From assembly GCA_001899005.1 (NCBI GenBank), contig MKUW01000007.1:1-64000 (forward strand): a stretch of 64,000 bases of DNA. The letters are read 5' to 3'. Below the pieces are notes generated by a model. It saw nothing but the letters and a program-made list of their open reading frames with translations, was not told where the DNA came from and ran no database searches. This document shows, one piece after another, positions 46,101 through 56,200 of the stretch (position 1 is the first letter of the stretch; each line of letters starts with the position of its first letter). This DNA comes from Chloroflexi bacterium 44-23. GTDB taxonomy: Bacteria > Chloroflexota > Anaerolineae > Anaerolineales > Anaerolineaceae. Made by a program: the position numbers and the translations under genes.

Positions 46101-47732
46101 TTAATCCATCGCCCAACCGCTCAGATAGCCCAATTCAAATAATGCTTCAGCAACTTTGGCGGCAGCGCCATTGTGAATAATGGCTAGGTTTTCTGTCAAG
46201 ATCTCATCAATAAATTTTTTTTGTTTGCTATTCTGAAGGGAGACAATAATTTGGGGGTTTGATACCCTTAATAACACCACCCGGTGAATATCAACTTCCT
46301 TGCCATTCTTTTCCCAATTTTCCAATGCAGTTTTAACTTTGATTGGTACTGGATGGGCAATTGCTTTTTGTAATAATGAGATCAAATGGCTGGCTTTGAG
46401 GCCTTGTTCTTGTGCGTTTAACATGGATTGCGCAGAAATTTGATATTGATATGAATCTGTAAACGGTGTGATCCAATCGCAAAAGCGAGCAATCTGGTAC
46501 CTGATCGCCAAAGGAGCGCCAAATGGGACGTTTATCTTACCTTGTGGGTTGATTTGTAATATTTCCTCATTGATCAGATCTGTTTTTGGAGTTTGATGAT
46601 CAATGAGTGCGATACCTGTATCGGTCAGGCGAAATGCGCAATTTTCAGAAGCAATCTGATCGGCGGCAAGATCGAGAATACCGAACCAATGCAATGGCCC
46701 GTTGATCATAAAACGAATATAAGCCCCTTCAATTTGCTGCCAATAACGAAATCCACGCAAATATTCACCTGTAATGGCATCTTTTACATACCAGGAGTCA
46801 TAATCTCCGGCTAGACGCAGAAATTCAGGTTCTTTCTGGTAAATACTATTCACAAAACTTTCGATATTCCACCATTGGCCGCTTTCGAGCTCTGCTATTT
46901 TTTCCATAAGAAAATTGCGAGCCATCGTTGAGTTGTTTTGGGGCTGTGATTCAAATGTGAGTGTTGGGATTAGCATTAATTCATTGCTCTGGCTGCATGA
47001 TACCCAGGTAGAGAACAGTGACAAAAGTGCTTTCCCTTTCGCGGCTTCCAGCAGTTCACGAGCAACTTCAGTATTGAGGTGATGATCCCCATGCAGTATA
47101 TTTGCACATTGAAAAAGTTGGAGGAGAAAAGGTTGTGATTGACCAAATTTTAGATGGGGAATTGACTGGTGCTGAATTCCTTTGCGAATAGCTGCCAATA
47201 ACGTGCAAGTATCTTGTAAAATTGGGCTGTCAGTCAGTTTGGTAAAGAGAATCTCACCCGGTGATGCCTGACGGACTGTATCTTTTTTTTGAGCTGTTGC
47301 GAATGGCTGAACAAGCTCAATGATTTCGTCTGGCAGGTATGCATATTCCTGAGGAACATTCTTAAAATTCAGAAAAGCCCTTCCTATAATCGCCCGATAC
47401 CACAATACTTCTGCCGGATTGGCTGGCTTTAAATCCGGTCGTTCGCGATCACGCCGGGATACTCCCATTACACGCACTTCCCCAAAATCCCGGCTGAATT
47501 TTGGCCAGGGTAGATGGCCATCATGGTCATATATCGCCAGGATAGCATCACGAGCATTCTCAGGCAAGGATTGGAAGACCTCTTCGAATAATTCCTTGTT
47601 TGTCATTGCGTTGATGATTAACGGCCGCGCGGAAGCTGCATCCGGGGCGTTTAAATCAATGCCCCAAGCATCCGCTACGATTTTTAAGAAAAACAGGTCA
47701 TGTCCAAGAAGTGTGTTGATAAGAGCTGGCAT
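46101..47732 (-). CDS. helicase-associated (XPB/Ssl2 N-terminal-like) domain protein
   Basis: A 543-residue soluble protein with helical repeats, no membrane segment and no visible ATPase motif. The parts ILAIYDHDGHLPWPKFSRDFG, EVLWYRAIIGRAFL and LHWFGILDLA match my memory of helicase_C_3-type proteins in which the XPB N-terminal-like domain stands alone. It could act in DNA repair or transcription as an adaptor; this is a tentative assignment. It has no close partner genes. Confidence 0.55.
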   Translation of the reverse strand: MPALINTLLGHDLFFLKIVADAWGIDLNAPDAASARPLIINAMTNKELFEEVFQSLPENARDAILAIYDHDGHLPWPKFSRDFGEVRVMGVSRRDRERPDLKPANPAEVLWYRAIIGRAFLNFKNVPQEYAYLPDEIIELVQPFATAQKKDTVRQASPGEILFTKLTDSPILQDTCTLLAAIRKGIQHQSIPHLKFGQSQPFLLQLFQCANILHGDHHLNTEVARELLEAAKGKALLSLFSTWVSCSQSNELMLIPTLTFESQPQNNSTMARNFLMEKIAELESGQWWNIESFVNSIYQKEPEFLRLAGDYDSWYVKDAITGEYLRGFRYWQQIEGAYIRFMINGPLHWFGILDLAADQIASENCAFRLTDTGIALIDHQTPKTDLINEEILQINPQGKINVPFGAPLAIRYQIARFCDWITPFTDSYQYQISAQSMLNAQEQGLKASHLISLLQKAIAHPVPIKVKTALENWEKNGKEVDIHRVVLLRVSNPQIIVSLQNSKQKKFIDEILTENLAIIHNGAAAKVAEALFELGYLSGWAMD

Positions 47733-48119
47733 TTGGGAAGTCGCACCCTATGTAAACGAAAAATTTGTATAAAAGCGGAAAAGCGATTAGGCATTTATTG
47801 ATATTGTCAATAAAGGTAAACCAGCATGAAACTTGCATGTTTTATGGTACTATACCACAAAAGAATCTAAGGTCTGGCGGGAGACGAAAAACCATTTTTA
47901 CAGAAATTATACGCAATACTGATATCAATAACCATATAATGACACATGGGAACTCAGTTATTTGGAGATTGGATGAGCATGAAGCGAGTTTTCTCAAAAT
48001 ATCGTAACGAGCTGAAAATTCTTTGGCTATTTGAAAATTCACTTAATTGGAATAAATTGACTTCAATATCGCTTGCCTGTATAATTCCATGAGTCCCAAC
48101 TTGAATATAAGGACAATTT
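47733..48119. other. divergent intergenic region, 387 bases, with the signalling-operon promoter at its right end
   Basis: No gene is convincing here; short open frames on both strands lack ribosome-binding sites and recognisable content. The only clear element is the promoter at 48057-48085, described separately. Confidence 0.6.
48057..48085 (+). promoter_or_regulatory. consensus-like promoter of the signalling cluster
   Basis: TTGACT at 48057-48062 and TATAAT at 48080-48085 with a 17-base spacer. RNA would start near 48092, about 28 bases before the ATG at 48120, which has AAGGA upstream. Confidence 0.78.
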
Positions 48120-48935
48120 ATGGCTCTTAAAGGAAATCTTCGCGATTTCTCGATTACGCAATTATTAAATCTCGTTAATTTGGCTTGCAAAACCGGCACC
48201 CTCGTTATAGAAGGACCAGGTGATGTTGCTCAAATTTCATTTCGCGAAGGTAAATTGGCTTATGCACAATTGGGCCATCACGATAATACACTTGCCGGAA
48301 TTCTTCGCAGAAATCGCAAGATCAGTGCCCGTCAATACGCCATCCTCCAGGAACGTGCTCAAAATATGGGTGATAAAGAATTGGGCCTTTTGTTGATTAA
48401 CGCTGGCTACCTCACTCAAACTGACATTATTGACAGTTTGCAGCAGTATTTTATTGCGATTGTGCGTCAATTGTTCACATGGGTGGAGGGCTTTTTTCAT
48501 TTTGATACGAACAAATTTTCACCCTCCGATAAGATACCGATTAGGATGGATTTGGAGAATCTGATTATCGAAGGTTCGCGTCAATTGCGTGAATGGGAAC
48601 AACTCCAGCAGGAAATTCCCAGCCTGGATATGTCACTTAAGTTTATGGATCGCCCCGGCACGAACATTCGGAATGTTAATTTGAGTGTGGAAGAATGGCG
48701 CGTGGTTTCTTATGTCAATCCAAAAAACACGATGCGCCAAATAGCACAAACAACCAAGCTAAATGAACTCGAGATTCGGCGGGTAGTCTACGCACTTTTG
48801 CAGGCTGGTTTGGTTGAAATTATCCGGCCGGGAAATGCTCCGGTGGCCATCCAACCTAGAGCCTTCCCCACTACCGACAAAAAAGAACAAAAATCATTGG
48901 TAAACAGGATTATTGATCGGATCCGTGCGATCTAA
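48120..48935 (+). CDS. DUF4388 domain protein (PatA-like N-terminus)
   Basis: A 271-residue protein. Residues 1-~135 are DUF4388: LKGNLRDFSITQLLNLVNL, TGTLVIEGPG and ISFREGKLAYAQ. Residues ~60-125 also contain a segment like those of type II/IV secretion GspE N-termini (ELGLLLINAGYLTQTDI). Residues ~170-250 look like a winged helix. DUF4388 proteins occur with Ras-like GTPases and receiver proteins in gliding and chemosensory-type clusters. It heads the operon and probably links the signal to an output; mechanism unknown. Confidence 0.85.
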   Translation: MALKGNLRDFSITQLLNLVNLACKTGTLVIEGPGDVAQISFREGKLAYAQLGHHDNTLAGILRRNRKISARQYAILQERAQNMGDKELGLLLINAGYLTQTDIIDSLQQYFIAIVRQLFTWVEGFFHFDTNKFSPSDKIPIRMDLENLIIEGSRQLREWEQLQQEIPSLDMSLKFMDRPGTNIRNVNLSVEEWRVVSYVNPKNTMRQIAQTTKLNELEIRRVVYALLQAGLVEIIRPGNAPVAIQPRAFPTTDKKEQKSLVNRIIDRIRAI

Positions 48936-48955
48936 TAAGACGTAGAGGAATTAGT

Positions 48956-49498
48956 ATGCAAACTGTCAAAATCGTAGTCACAGGCCCATTCAGTGCAGGC
49001 AAAACAGAATTTATCCGGTCTGTGAGTGAAATTGACGTAGTCTCTACCGAACGAAAAATTAGCGCAGAAGCTGAGAAAATTAAAGAATCTACCACAGTTG
49101 CAATGGATTTCGGGCGAATTACCGTTGATGCTGAATTGGTTCTTTATTTGTTCGGTACTCCGGGTCAGCGACGTTTTGATTTCATGTGGGAGATTCTTTC
49201 CGAAGGAATGCTCGGTTTTATTGTGATGGTTGACAGTGTCCGACCGGAGACCTTCCGGGAAGCGCGCAGTATTCTGGAGACATTTCGGGCTTATGCACCG
49301 ACCCCGTATGTGGTTGCAGCCAATAAACAGGATCTCGAAGATGCCTGGGATTTGGATGATATGCGCGTAGCATTACGCCTGGACCCGAATGTAAAGTTCT
49401 TACCTTGTGTTGCGCATGATAAAGAGTCGGTAAAAAAAGTTTTATTAGAACTGCTCTATACGATTTTGGCTGAAATGGAGTCGGGTAATAAAGCTTAA
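48956..49498 (+). CDS. small Ras-like GTPase (COG2229 type)
   Basis: A 180-residue GTPase: P-loop GPFSAGKT (10-17), FGTPGQ (67-71) in place of the usual D-x-x-G switch II, typical of this prokaryotic group, and NKQD (123-126) for guanine specificity. Relatives work with DUF4388 or Roadblock proteins, as here. The switch I Thr is not obvious, so effector contacts may differ. AGAGGA precedes the start; the hydrolase gene begins at the next base after its stop, implying tight coupling. Confidence 0.92.
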   Translation: MQTVKIVVTGPFSAGKTEFIRSVSEIDVVSTERKISAEAEKIKESTTVAMDFGRITVDAELVLYLFGTPGQRRFDFMWEILSEGMLGFIVMVDSVRPETFREARSILETFRAYAPTPYVVAANKQDLEDAWDLDDMRVALRLDPNVKFLPCVAHDKESVKKVLLELLYTILAEMESGNKA

Positions 49499-50284
49499 AT
49501 GTCATCAATAACGACAGATAAGGGAATATTACACTACGAAGTCCTCGGTCGTGGTGATCCGGTGATTTTCTTGCATGGATGGCTGGGTTCTTGGGCTTTA
49601 TGGAAAGACGTAATGACTTCAATTGCCAGTCGTCACCGTGCATATGCACTTGATTTTTGGGGTTTTGGTGAATCAGGCAGAAAACGAGATTCATATCAAA
49701 TGGAAGATTTTGTTGATCTCATTTATCAATTTATGGATCAGCTCGGAATTGAATCAGCCCCGTTGATTGGCCATAGCATGGGGGGAACGGTCAGCTTGTT
49801 GACTGGTTTGCGCCACCCGGATAGCGTATCAAAAATCATTGTTGTTGGATCGCCGATTAAAGGGTCTTCATTGGCATTGCCGCTGAAACTGGCAGGTGAA
49901 AAAAGGATTGCATCCTTTTTATATTCAAATATAAATATTTTTCGGTTTTTTATGAAACTGTATGCCCCAATCATTTGTAAAGATGCTCGATTTCCCGGAT
50001 TGATTGATCAGGATATTATGAACTCAACAGTTGATTCCTTTTTGAAGAGCATCGCTGATTTGAGGCATACTGATTTAACCATCGAAATGCAGACGATTCA
50101 GATGCCCATTCTGGGTCTTTATGGAACAAAAGACAATATTGTAGCTGCTACTGAGTGGAAGACATTAAAAAATAGTGCACCTCATGCTAAAATACAATTG
50201 TTTCCGCGGTCTGGACATTTCGTAATGTTAGACCAGCCACAACGCTGCACCGAATCAATTCTGGAATTTTTACAGAAAGAGTAA
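49499..50284 (+). CDS. alpha/beta hydrolase with intact catalytic triad
   Basis: A 261-residue protein. HGWLGSW forms the oxyanion region, GHSMG (91-95) the nucleophile elbow with Ser93, Asp212 (GTKDN) and His240 (RSGHF) complete the triad. A lid region spans ~130-185. Substrate unknown; the family includes esterases, lipases and C-C hydrolases. It is closely similar to the protein at 59447, where the Ser is replaced by Gly. It immediately follows the GTPase gene. Confidence 0.9.
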   Translation: MSSITTDKGILHYEVLGRGDPVIFLHGWLGSWALWKDVMTSIASRHRAYALDFWGFGESGRKRDSYQMEDFVDLIYQFMDQLGIESAPLIGHSMGGTVSLLTGLRHPDSVSKIIVVGSPIKGSSLALPLKLAGEKRIASFLYSNINIFRFFMKLYAPIICKDARFPGLIDQDIMNSTVDSFLKSIADLRHTDLTIEMQTIQMPILGLYGTKDNIVAATEWKTLKNSAPHAKIQLFPRSGHFVMLDQPQRCTESILEFLQKE

Positions 50285-50285
50285 A

Positions 50286-50906
50286 ATGCAAACAATGATG
50301 AAATCACTTTCTCCAATCGGTTTTTCCAAAAACATGCTCACAATTTTATCCTCAGCTGCAGATGAAGTTCTTGGTCATCTTCGTACGAATTCAAGCAAAA
50401 AAGATTGGCAACCCAAAGAAAATGAAGATATATGTGGTGATACAAATCTTGTGCTTGAATCATTTCAAGATAGTAAGCGCTTGGAGGAAAAATACGGAAA
50501 ACTTGGCTCACTAGGTCTGGCGACCAGGATAGGTGAAGCCAGCTTTCGTTGTTTTGTGCGTCAGGAGGGGGAGGATTATCAACTAACTGATATGAATTAT
50601 CGCCTGATGAGCCTGAATCAGCGTTTTTTGTTCGGTTTGGAAAAAGTAGCTGAATTTGTAAATTTGAATTTAAAATGGCAAATCGACGTCTTTGATAATC
50701 TTGAGGAATGGGTCTGGCAAATCTCACACCATCCAGATAGCTGGCAATGGAATCAGGTTTGGGCTTTTTATTTTTCCGGTTTATTAAGAGAATACTTATC
50801 ATGGACTTCTGGTGGAAGGTACTTCGTATTATCACCTCAGTTAATTGATAATAACAGTGAGATTGTCCATCAGATTAGAATATCCAAGACTCCATTGGGA
50901 AATTAA
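50286..50906 (+). CDS. unknown protein, V4R-like hydrocarbon-binding candidate
   Basis: A 206-residue soluble protein. The segment KYGKLGSLGLATRIGEASFRC and later SLNQRFLFGLEKVAEFVN recall small-molecule (V4R/hydrocarbon) binding domains found beside GTPase and Roadblock genes, but I am not certain and no cysteine pair typical of V4R is present. Gene order (two bases after the hydrolase stop) says it belongs to the same operon. It may be a ligand sensor of the cluster. Confidence 0.5.
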   Translation: MQTMMKSLSPIGFSKNMLTILSSAADEVLGHLRTNSSKKDWQPKENEDICGDTNLVLESFQDSKRLEEKYGKLGSLGLATRIGEASFRCFVRQEGEDYQLTDMNYRLMSLNQRFLFGLEKVAEFVNLNLKWQIDVFDNLEEWVWQISHHPDSWQWNQVWAFYFSGLLREYLSWTSGGRYFVLSPQLIDNNSEIVHQIRISKTPLGN

Positions 50907-50907
50907 A

Positions 50908-52191
50908 GTGACCATCCTGAAAGTAATTTTGCCATCAAGTCGTCAGATTATTCCATTTAATGAACCGGCTCGTGACTTGCGGCTGCAAAACAAACCATTG
51001 TGGTTGATTCAACGTGATGTGCTTTCAAAATATACGCACTCTGAACTACAACTGGCGATTGATCAGCCTCTGCCAAAAACAAATGAGGCTTGTGTGGTTT
51101 ACCGTGACAATCTTTATTTTGATGATGCATTTATGAGCTATTTCCTGAATGCAGCTCAAAAAGGCGGCAAGGCAGTCCAGGCGGCTTTGAAACTTTCTGA
51201 TCAAGCCTTTCGAGAACATTGCTTACCTCTTTCAGATTCTTACCAGCAGATAGGAGATACATACTTACTGGAGCTTTGGTATTATCCTGAAGGACCCTCA
51301 GAGAATGCGGATCCTTTGATAATGGATCTGCAATCACAAGAAATTGGTTATTATCATGTACCAACTTATATGGCAACCAATGCCGGTGATCTGGTTTATT
51401 ACGTTCCTTTACGATCAATTATTGCAATAGATTCCTGGGTGCATGTCTTTATTGCTGATTGCGTTTTTGGAGTCTTTGGAAGAGGTGCTCGTTTTGAAGA
51501 TGAACTCAAGACAAACCCATTTTTCAAATTAAAAATATTAATAACTTCCATGTTAGAGGGTAAACAATTATTGCAATGTTCCAGGTTGGTACGAAAGGGT
51601 CAAAATTGCACCATCGATCCCTCGGCTGTGATCAATGGGCCGGTTACCATCGGTGACAATGTTACGATTGGGGCTGGGGTGATTATTGAAAATTGTATCA
51701 TTGGCAACAACGTGAACATTTCGCAGGGTTGTAATTTAATGCTGTCTGTGATTGGTGACGGTACTTTTTTGCCTTTTCGTGCTTCACTTTTTATGACAAC
51801 AGTAATGGATAATAGCATGGTGGCGCAAAATACCTGCCTGCAGATGTCTGTCATTGGACGAAATAGTTTTGTAGGTGCCGGTACGACTTTCACTGATTTT
51901 AATCTGTTGCCGCAGAAATTGCGTGCCCGTAATGCCAGTGGCGATTTGGCGAATTCCAACCGGCCAGTATTGGGAGGTTGTGTTGGTCACAACTGCCGTA
52001 TTGGTGCGGGGATGATCATTTTTCCCGCCAGAACAATCGAATCGGATGTAGTCCTGGTCAGTTCAAATGAAAGAAGAGTGATTGATCATGATGTCCATTT
52101 TGAAGATAGCGATCATCATTCTTTCGTCACCGGGGTATTGCATAAAAGGCTTTATCCAAGAGACCTTAACACCAAACCTGAAACCTGGTAG
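50908..52191 (+). CDS. NTP-transferase-like protein with left-handed beta-helix (sugar nucleotidyltransferase-like)
   Basis: A 427-residue protein beginning at GTG 50908, one base after the previous stop. Residues ~1-170 resemble the NTP_transf_4/GlmU-like N-terminal domain, although the usual G-x-G-T-R loop is not visible. Residues ~225-390 carry hexapeptide repeats (IDPSAVINGPVTIGDNVTIG, VIIENCIIGNNVN and so on) of the left-handed beta-helix. The C-terminus has RVIDHDVHF. Function may be in sugar activation, acyl transfer or simply scaffolding. An unusual guest in a signalling operon. Confidence 0.75.
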   Translation: MTILKVILPSSRQIIPFNEPARDLRLQNKPLWLIQRDVLSKYTHSELQLAIDQPLPKTNEACVVYRDNLYFDDAFMSYFLNAAQKGGKAVQAALKLSDQAFREHCLPLSDSYQQIGDTYLLELWYYPEGPSENADPLIMDLQSQEIGYYHVPTYMATNAGDLVYYVPLRSIIAIDSWVHVFIADCVFGVFGRGARFEDELKTNPFFKLKILITSMLEGKQLLQCSRLVRKGQNCTIDPSAVINGPVTIGDNVTIGAGVIIENCIIGNNVNISQGCNLMLSVIGDGTFLPFRASLFMTTVMDNSMVAQNTCLQMSVIGRNSFVGAGTTFTDFNLLPQKLRARNASGDLANSNRPVLGGCVGHNCRIGAGMIIFPARTIESDVVLVSSNERRVIDHDVHFEDSDHHSFVTGVLHKRLYPRDLNTKPETW

Positions 52192-52373
52192 ACCACCTAT
52201 AAAACATGAAGAATCCTTTGGATCACACTTTGTCTCGCAATCCGCCAACTATCCCCGGGTGATTTCAAAGGTATAATTAATGTGTAATTAAATAATCTGT
52301 AATCTTTCATTTCTTGAAGAACATTCTTGGTTTAAATGACCTGCTATTAAATTATTTGCATAAGGGAGGTTTT

Positions 52374-53270
52374 ATGGGTAAAGCTCGCATTTTGGTGGTA
52401 GAAGATGATCTCGATATCTCGAATATGTTGAATATTTACTTTAAATCTCAGGGATATGATGTTGACCTTGCTTTGCGGGGTGAAACTGCCCTTGAAAAAA
52501 CAAGACAGACATTGCCGCACTTGATCGTTTTGGATATTATGCTGCCAGACATCGATGGGTATGAGGTTTGCCGTCGCTTGCGATCCAATACAAGGACAAG
52601 CCATATTCCGGTAATATTCCTGACGCAAAAGGATGAACGCAGTGATAAATTACAAGGGCTCGAATTGGGTGCCGATGACTATATTACCAAACCATTTGAT
52701 ATTGAAGAATTACGTTTGCGGGTTCAAAACGCAATTGCACGTGCTGAGCGCGAGAGCCTGACAGATGCACAATCCGGCCTGCCATCAGGAAAATTAATTG
52801 AAGATCAAATGCGCAAGGTAATGCGCGATAAATCCTGGGCATTAATGGACATTCAAATAAAAAATTTTGAACCATTTAAAGAGGTGTATGGCTTTATTGC
52901 AGCCAGTGACGTCTTACGGTTTACAGCAATGTTAATGGGAGAAACGCTGGATGAAATGGGTAATGAAACCGATTTTGTCGGTCACGCAGGTGGAAATAAT
53001 TTTGTGATAATTTGCCACCATAATAGCGCGGCGAGAATTGCCGAATCTCTGCGGAAAAAATTCCAGGAGTCAATTCAGACGCATTACACTTTTATGGACC
53101 GTCAGCAAGGTTATTTCACCTCATTAGATGTCAATGGCAATTCTCAACAATATCCGTTCATGGCTTTGGCAATTGGGATAGTATCACCGAAAACCCATCA
53201 GTTTTCTGATATCAGGGAAATAACAGAGCTGGCTGCGGAAGCCCGTCGAACTGATCTTCTTGCAAATTAA
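52374..53270 (+). CDS. response regulator with degenerate GGDEF output
   Basis: A 298-residue protein. Receiver domain 1-~120: acidic pair EDD, phosphoacceptor Asp54, Thr84 and Lys106. The second domain (~125-298) has the GGDEF-domain framework (SLTDAQSGLPS, FKEVYGF) but the signature reads GGNNF at 206-210, so both acidic catalytic positions are lost; diguanylate cyclase activity is unlikely and it may bind GTP or act by dimerisation. AAGGGAGG precedes ATG 52374. The preceding 180 bases have an isolated TATAAT at 52272-52277 without a clear -35. Confidence 0.88.
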   Translation: MGKARILVVEDDLDISNMLNIYFKSQGYDVDLALRGETALEKTRQTLPHLIVLDIMLPDIDGYEVCRRLRSNTRTSHIPVIFLTQKDERSDKLQGLELGADDYITKPFDIEELRLRVQNAIARAERESLTDAQSGLPSGKLIEDQMRKVMRDKSWALMDIQIKNFEPFKEVYGFIAASDVLRFTAMLMGETLDEMGNETDFVGHAGGNNFVIICHHNSAARIAESLRKKFQESIQTHYTFMDRQQGYFTSLDVNGNSQQYPFMALAIGIVSPKTHQFSDIREITELAAEARRTDLLAN

Positions 53271-53285
53271 ATTGGTAGTTTTCTA

Positions 53286-56200
53286 ATGAATTTAAGTACA
53301 GATATGCTTTTTGGGATCTTTCTCATTGTATTAGGGGTGGTCCTCTGGTTATCTGTTCGTTTTATGCTAAAAAGCCTGTTTAGTGAAAGGCAAACAAAAA
53401 TAACAGGGTTCAGCGACCTTGTCAACAAAGCAAACGATAATTTATCTGAAGCAATTATCCAGTTATTGCCAGGTGGAAAAATCCTTTCAATTAATCGTAA
53501 TGCATATTCAATCTTTGGGGTTGAGGAAGATCCGCCAGTCACACTTAACTCTCTGGCAAAAAATGTTGAACCCGAATCACTTTTTTACCAGGTTTGTTCT
53601 CAGCCAGATACAGTTGAATTATCAATTCAGGCTAAAAATTATCAGGCGATGAGTTACATGCTTCCAGAGCGGACATTATTGTTTATACGCCCAATCGGCA
53701 ATCAGATAGAACGCCAGGAAACACAAAGAAACACAGTTACTTCAGAATTATCGGCAGGATTGAGTCATGCTTTGACAATCAGTCTTGACCCTGAGCTATT
53801 AGTCTTAAATGTCTTGACTCAAATGAAAGAATTTATTTTGGCAGATCAGGTCGAAATCAACTTATTAAATGATGAAGCAACTCATTTGATTCCTTTTCGT
53901 ATTCAAACCGGAAAGAATGGTGAAAAACCATTTCGCGCAGAATCGAAGGAAAAAATTGGAGAGGGTTTCTCTGGCAAGATTATCCAATCTTCAGAAGCAG
54001 TTTGGGTACGGGATTTGAGGGAGTACGAATCTACCCTTCATGAAATAGAAGAACAAACCTCTGATTTTAAATCTTTTATGGGTTTTCCTTTGATCGTTGA
54101 TCATGAGGTTCTTGGTACTCTTGAGTTTTACAGTAATCGCTTGGACGGATTCAAAGACAACCAAAGAGAAAGCGTTGAAAAAGTACTTCCCCAAATAACC
54201 GCAGCGCTAAATAATGCAATCCTTTATAGGGTGGAAAAGCACAAAGCAGAAGAATTAAAGTCTCTGGCTCATTTGGCACAATCAGCCAGTTATTCACGTG
54301 ACCCTTACGATATTTTTGAACGTATGTTAAACACAATTTCACCTTTGATTTCAGTCGAAATAATCGGTTTCTTATTGTTTGATGAATCAAAACTGATGTT
54401 GGAAGCACAAAGACCATTCGTTGGATTACCAGGTCCATTTGTCGAGATTTTTAAGACGACGATTATTCAAGGCAGTCAGGCTGAGAAAATAATCCGTTCG
54501 CATGATGTACTCCTCACAGAAAATGCTGAAATGGATTTTCATTGGATCACATTAGGGTTGGATCATATTGCCAGAGCTGCCAGTATTAGGGAATCAGTGC
54601 TGATACCGCTCATTTCGGGTGGAGAAATTTTTGGATTCTTGATGGCTGGCAACCATAAGGCAAAACCGGCAGCATTCAGTCAGATGGAAATGCGATTGTT
54701 ATTGATTGTCGCAAATCAGGCAGCCCCATTGATCGAGAACATGCTCTTGATTCAACAATTAAATCGGAAAGCACGCTTGGCGGAAGTGTTGCGAAAAATT
54801 GCTGTTTTTGCCAACTCAGGAACAAGCTTGGAACAGATTTTCAGTTATTCGCTCGAACAACTGGCAGAATTGTTCAATGCCGATTGCTCAGCCCTTTTTC
54901 TTTTGGAAAATAATGCAAGCCAATTAGCACTTCAAAACGGTTCGCTGTTTGGATGCGTTGGTGAATCTGCTTTCGATAGTATCCTTCCAATCCAGGATGA
55001 TCAATATCCGTTTACAACGACCAATTCCCTGAAATCAATTGTGATTGGGCGTTTTGATGAATCTGAACCCATCGTTCCTTTTTACCAGAAACTTGTGGAT
55101 AAGTGGCATCTGTTATCTGCGATGATTGTTCCTCTCATAATCGAGGATGAAGGAATTGGTGAGCTTTGGGTTGGCTCAGGAAAGGCAAACCTCTTTGATT
55201 TCGGTGATATTCCTTCCCTCCTACCGGTAGCACAACTACTGTCTGAAGTGATCGAACAATCAAAACATGGTGACCAGAGTCAGGTGCAGTGGAAGAAGAA
55301 GGTTGAGAGGCTTACTGTGGCGGCAAGAGTCAACCGGGAGATTCTGAATTCACAGGATATAAATACGATCCTGCAGATTATCGCGCAGGAAGAAATGCAT
55401 ATTGTAAATGCTCATGCATTTTCCTGGGTAATTATTAAACAGGATAACAGTAACAATAAATCATTAATGATCCTGATTGAAAAAGGTGAAAAACTAACCA
55501 GCGAAATACGAGGATCACTTGCGACGTTGATAGCGCAAGGTAAGAGAGTTTTCGGTCAAGATGAAGATTTACTAATTGGCGAGAACCGCGCTACTATTTT
55601 CTATCCATTCGAATTGGGAAATTCATATTTTGGTGGTTTGTTTCTTTATACCAACCAAAAAAAAGGCTTTACACAAGCCGATCTGGACAGTGTTCAATCT
55701 TTTATCAGCCAGGTCCATCAAGCGTTAATCACCACTTTCAATGCCTGGGAGCAACAAAACACATTGGAATTTATGAAAAGTAAAATGGACCTCCAGAAAC
55801 GGCTGTTTTCAATCTCACAGAGGCATGGGAGCGAGTTAGCCATCCAATCAGTGTTGGATCCGATTGTGGCCGAATTAATGGGATTTTTCACTTTCCGGGA
55901 AGTCAGTATTTATAAATTTTCAAGAGATGACCATGGGTATAAGCAGCTTTATTGCCATACGGCTGATGACATGAATGAGATCGCAACCAATTCAGACTTG
56001 ATTGATTGGCAAACGGTTGAATTGCTTAAGAAACCACAGTACCGTCGTGAGAATTTCTATCAATATCAATCATCAGAGCTACCTGATATTTTCTCTCGCA
56101 GATGTAGTGAGGAAGAAAATAAACCACTCGATTTGCTTTTCAACCCAATTGCTGATTTTGATACAAACCCAGCGGGTTTGGTGTGCCTAGGCGTTGATCA

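Noticed and set aside
47765-48007. 80-residue open frame in the gap before the signalling cluster
   Set aside because: No ribosome-binding site, atypical composition and no recognisable domain.
52272-52277. promoter for the 52374 response regulator
   Set aside because: TATAAT is present but no acceptable -35 box lies 15-19 bases upstream.
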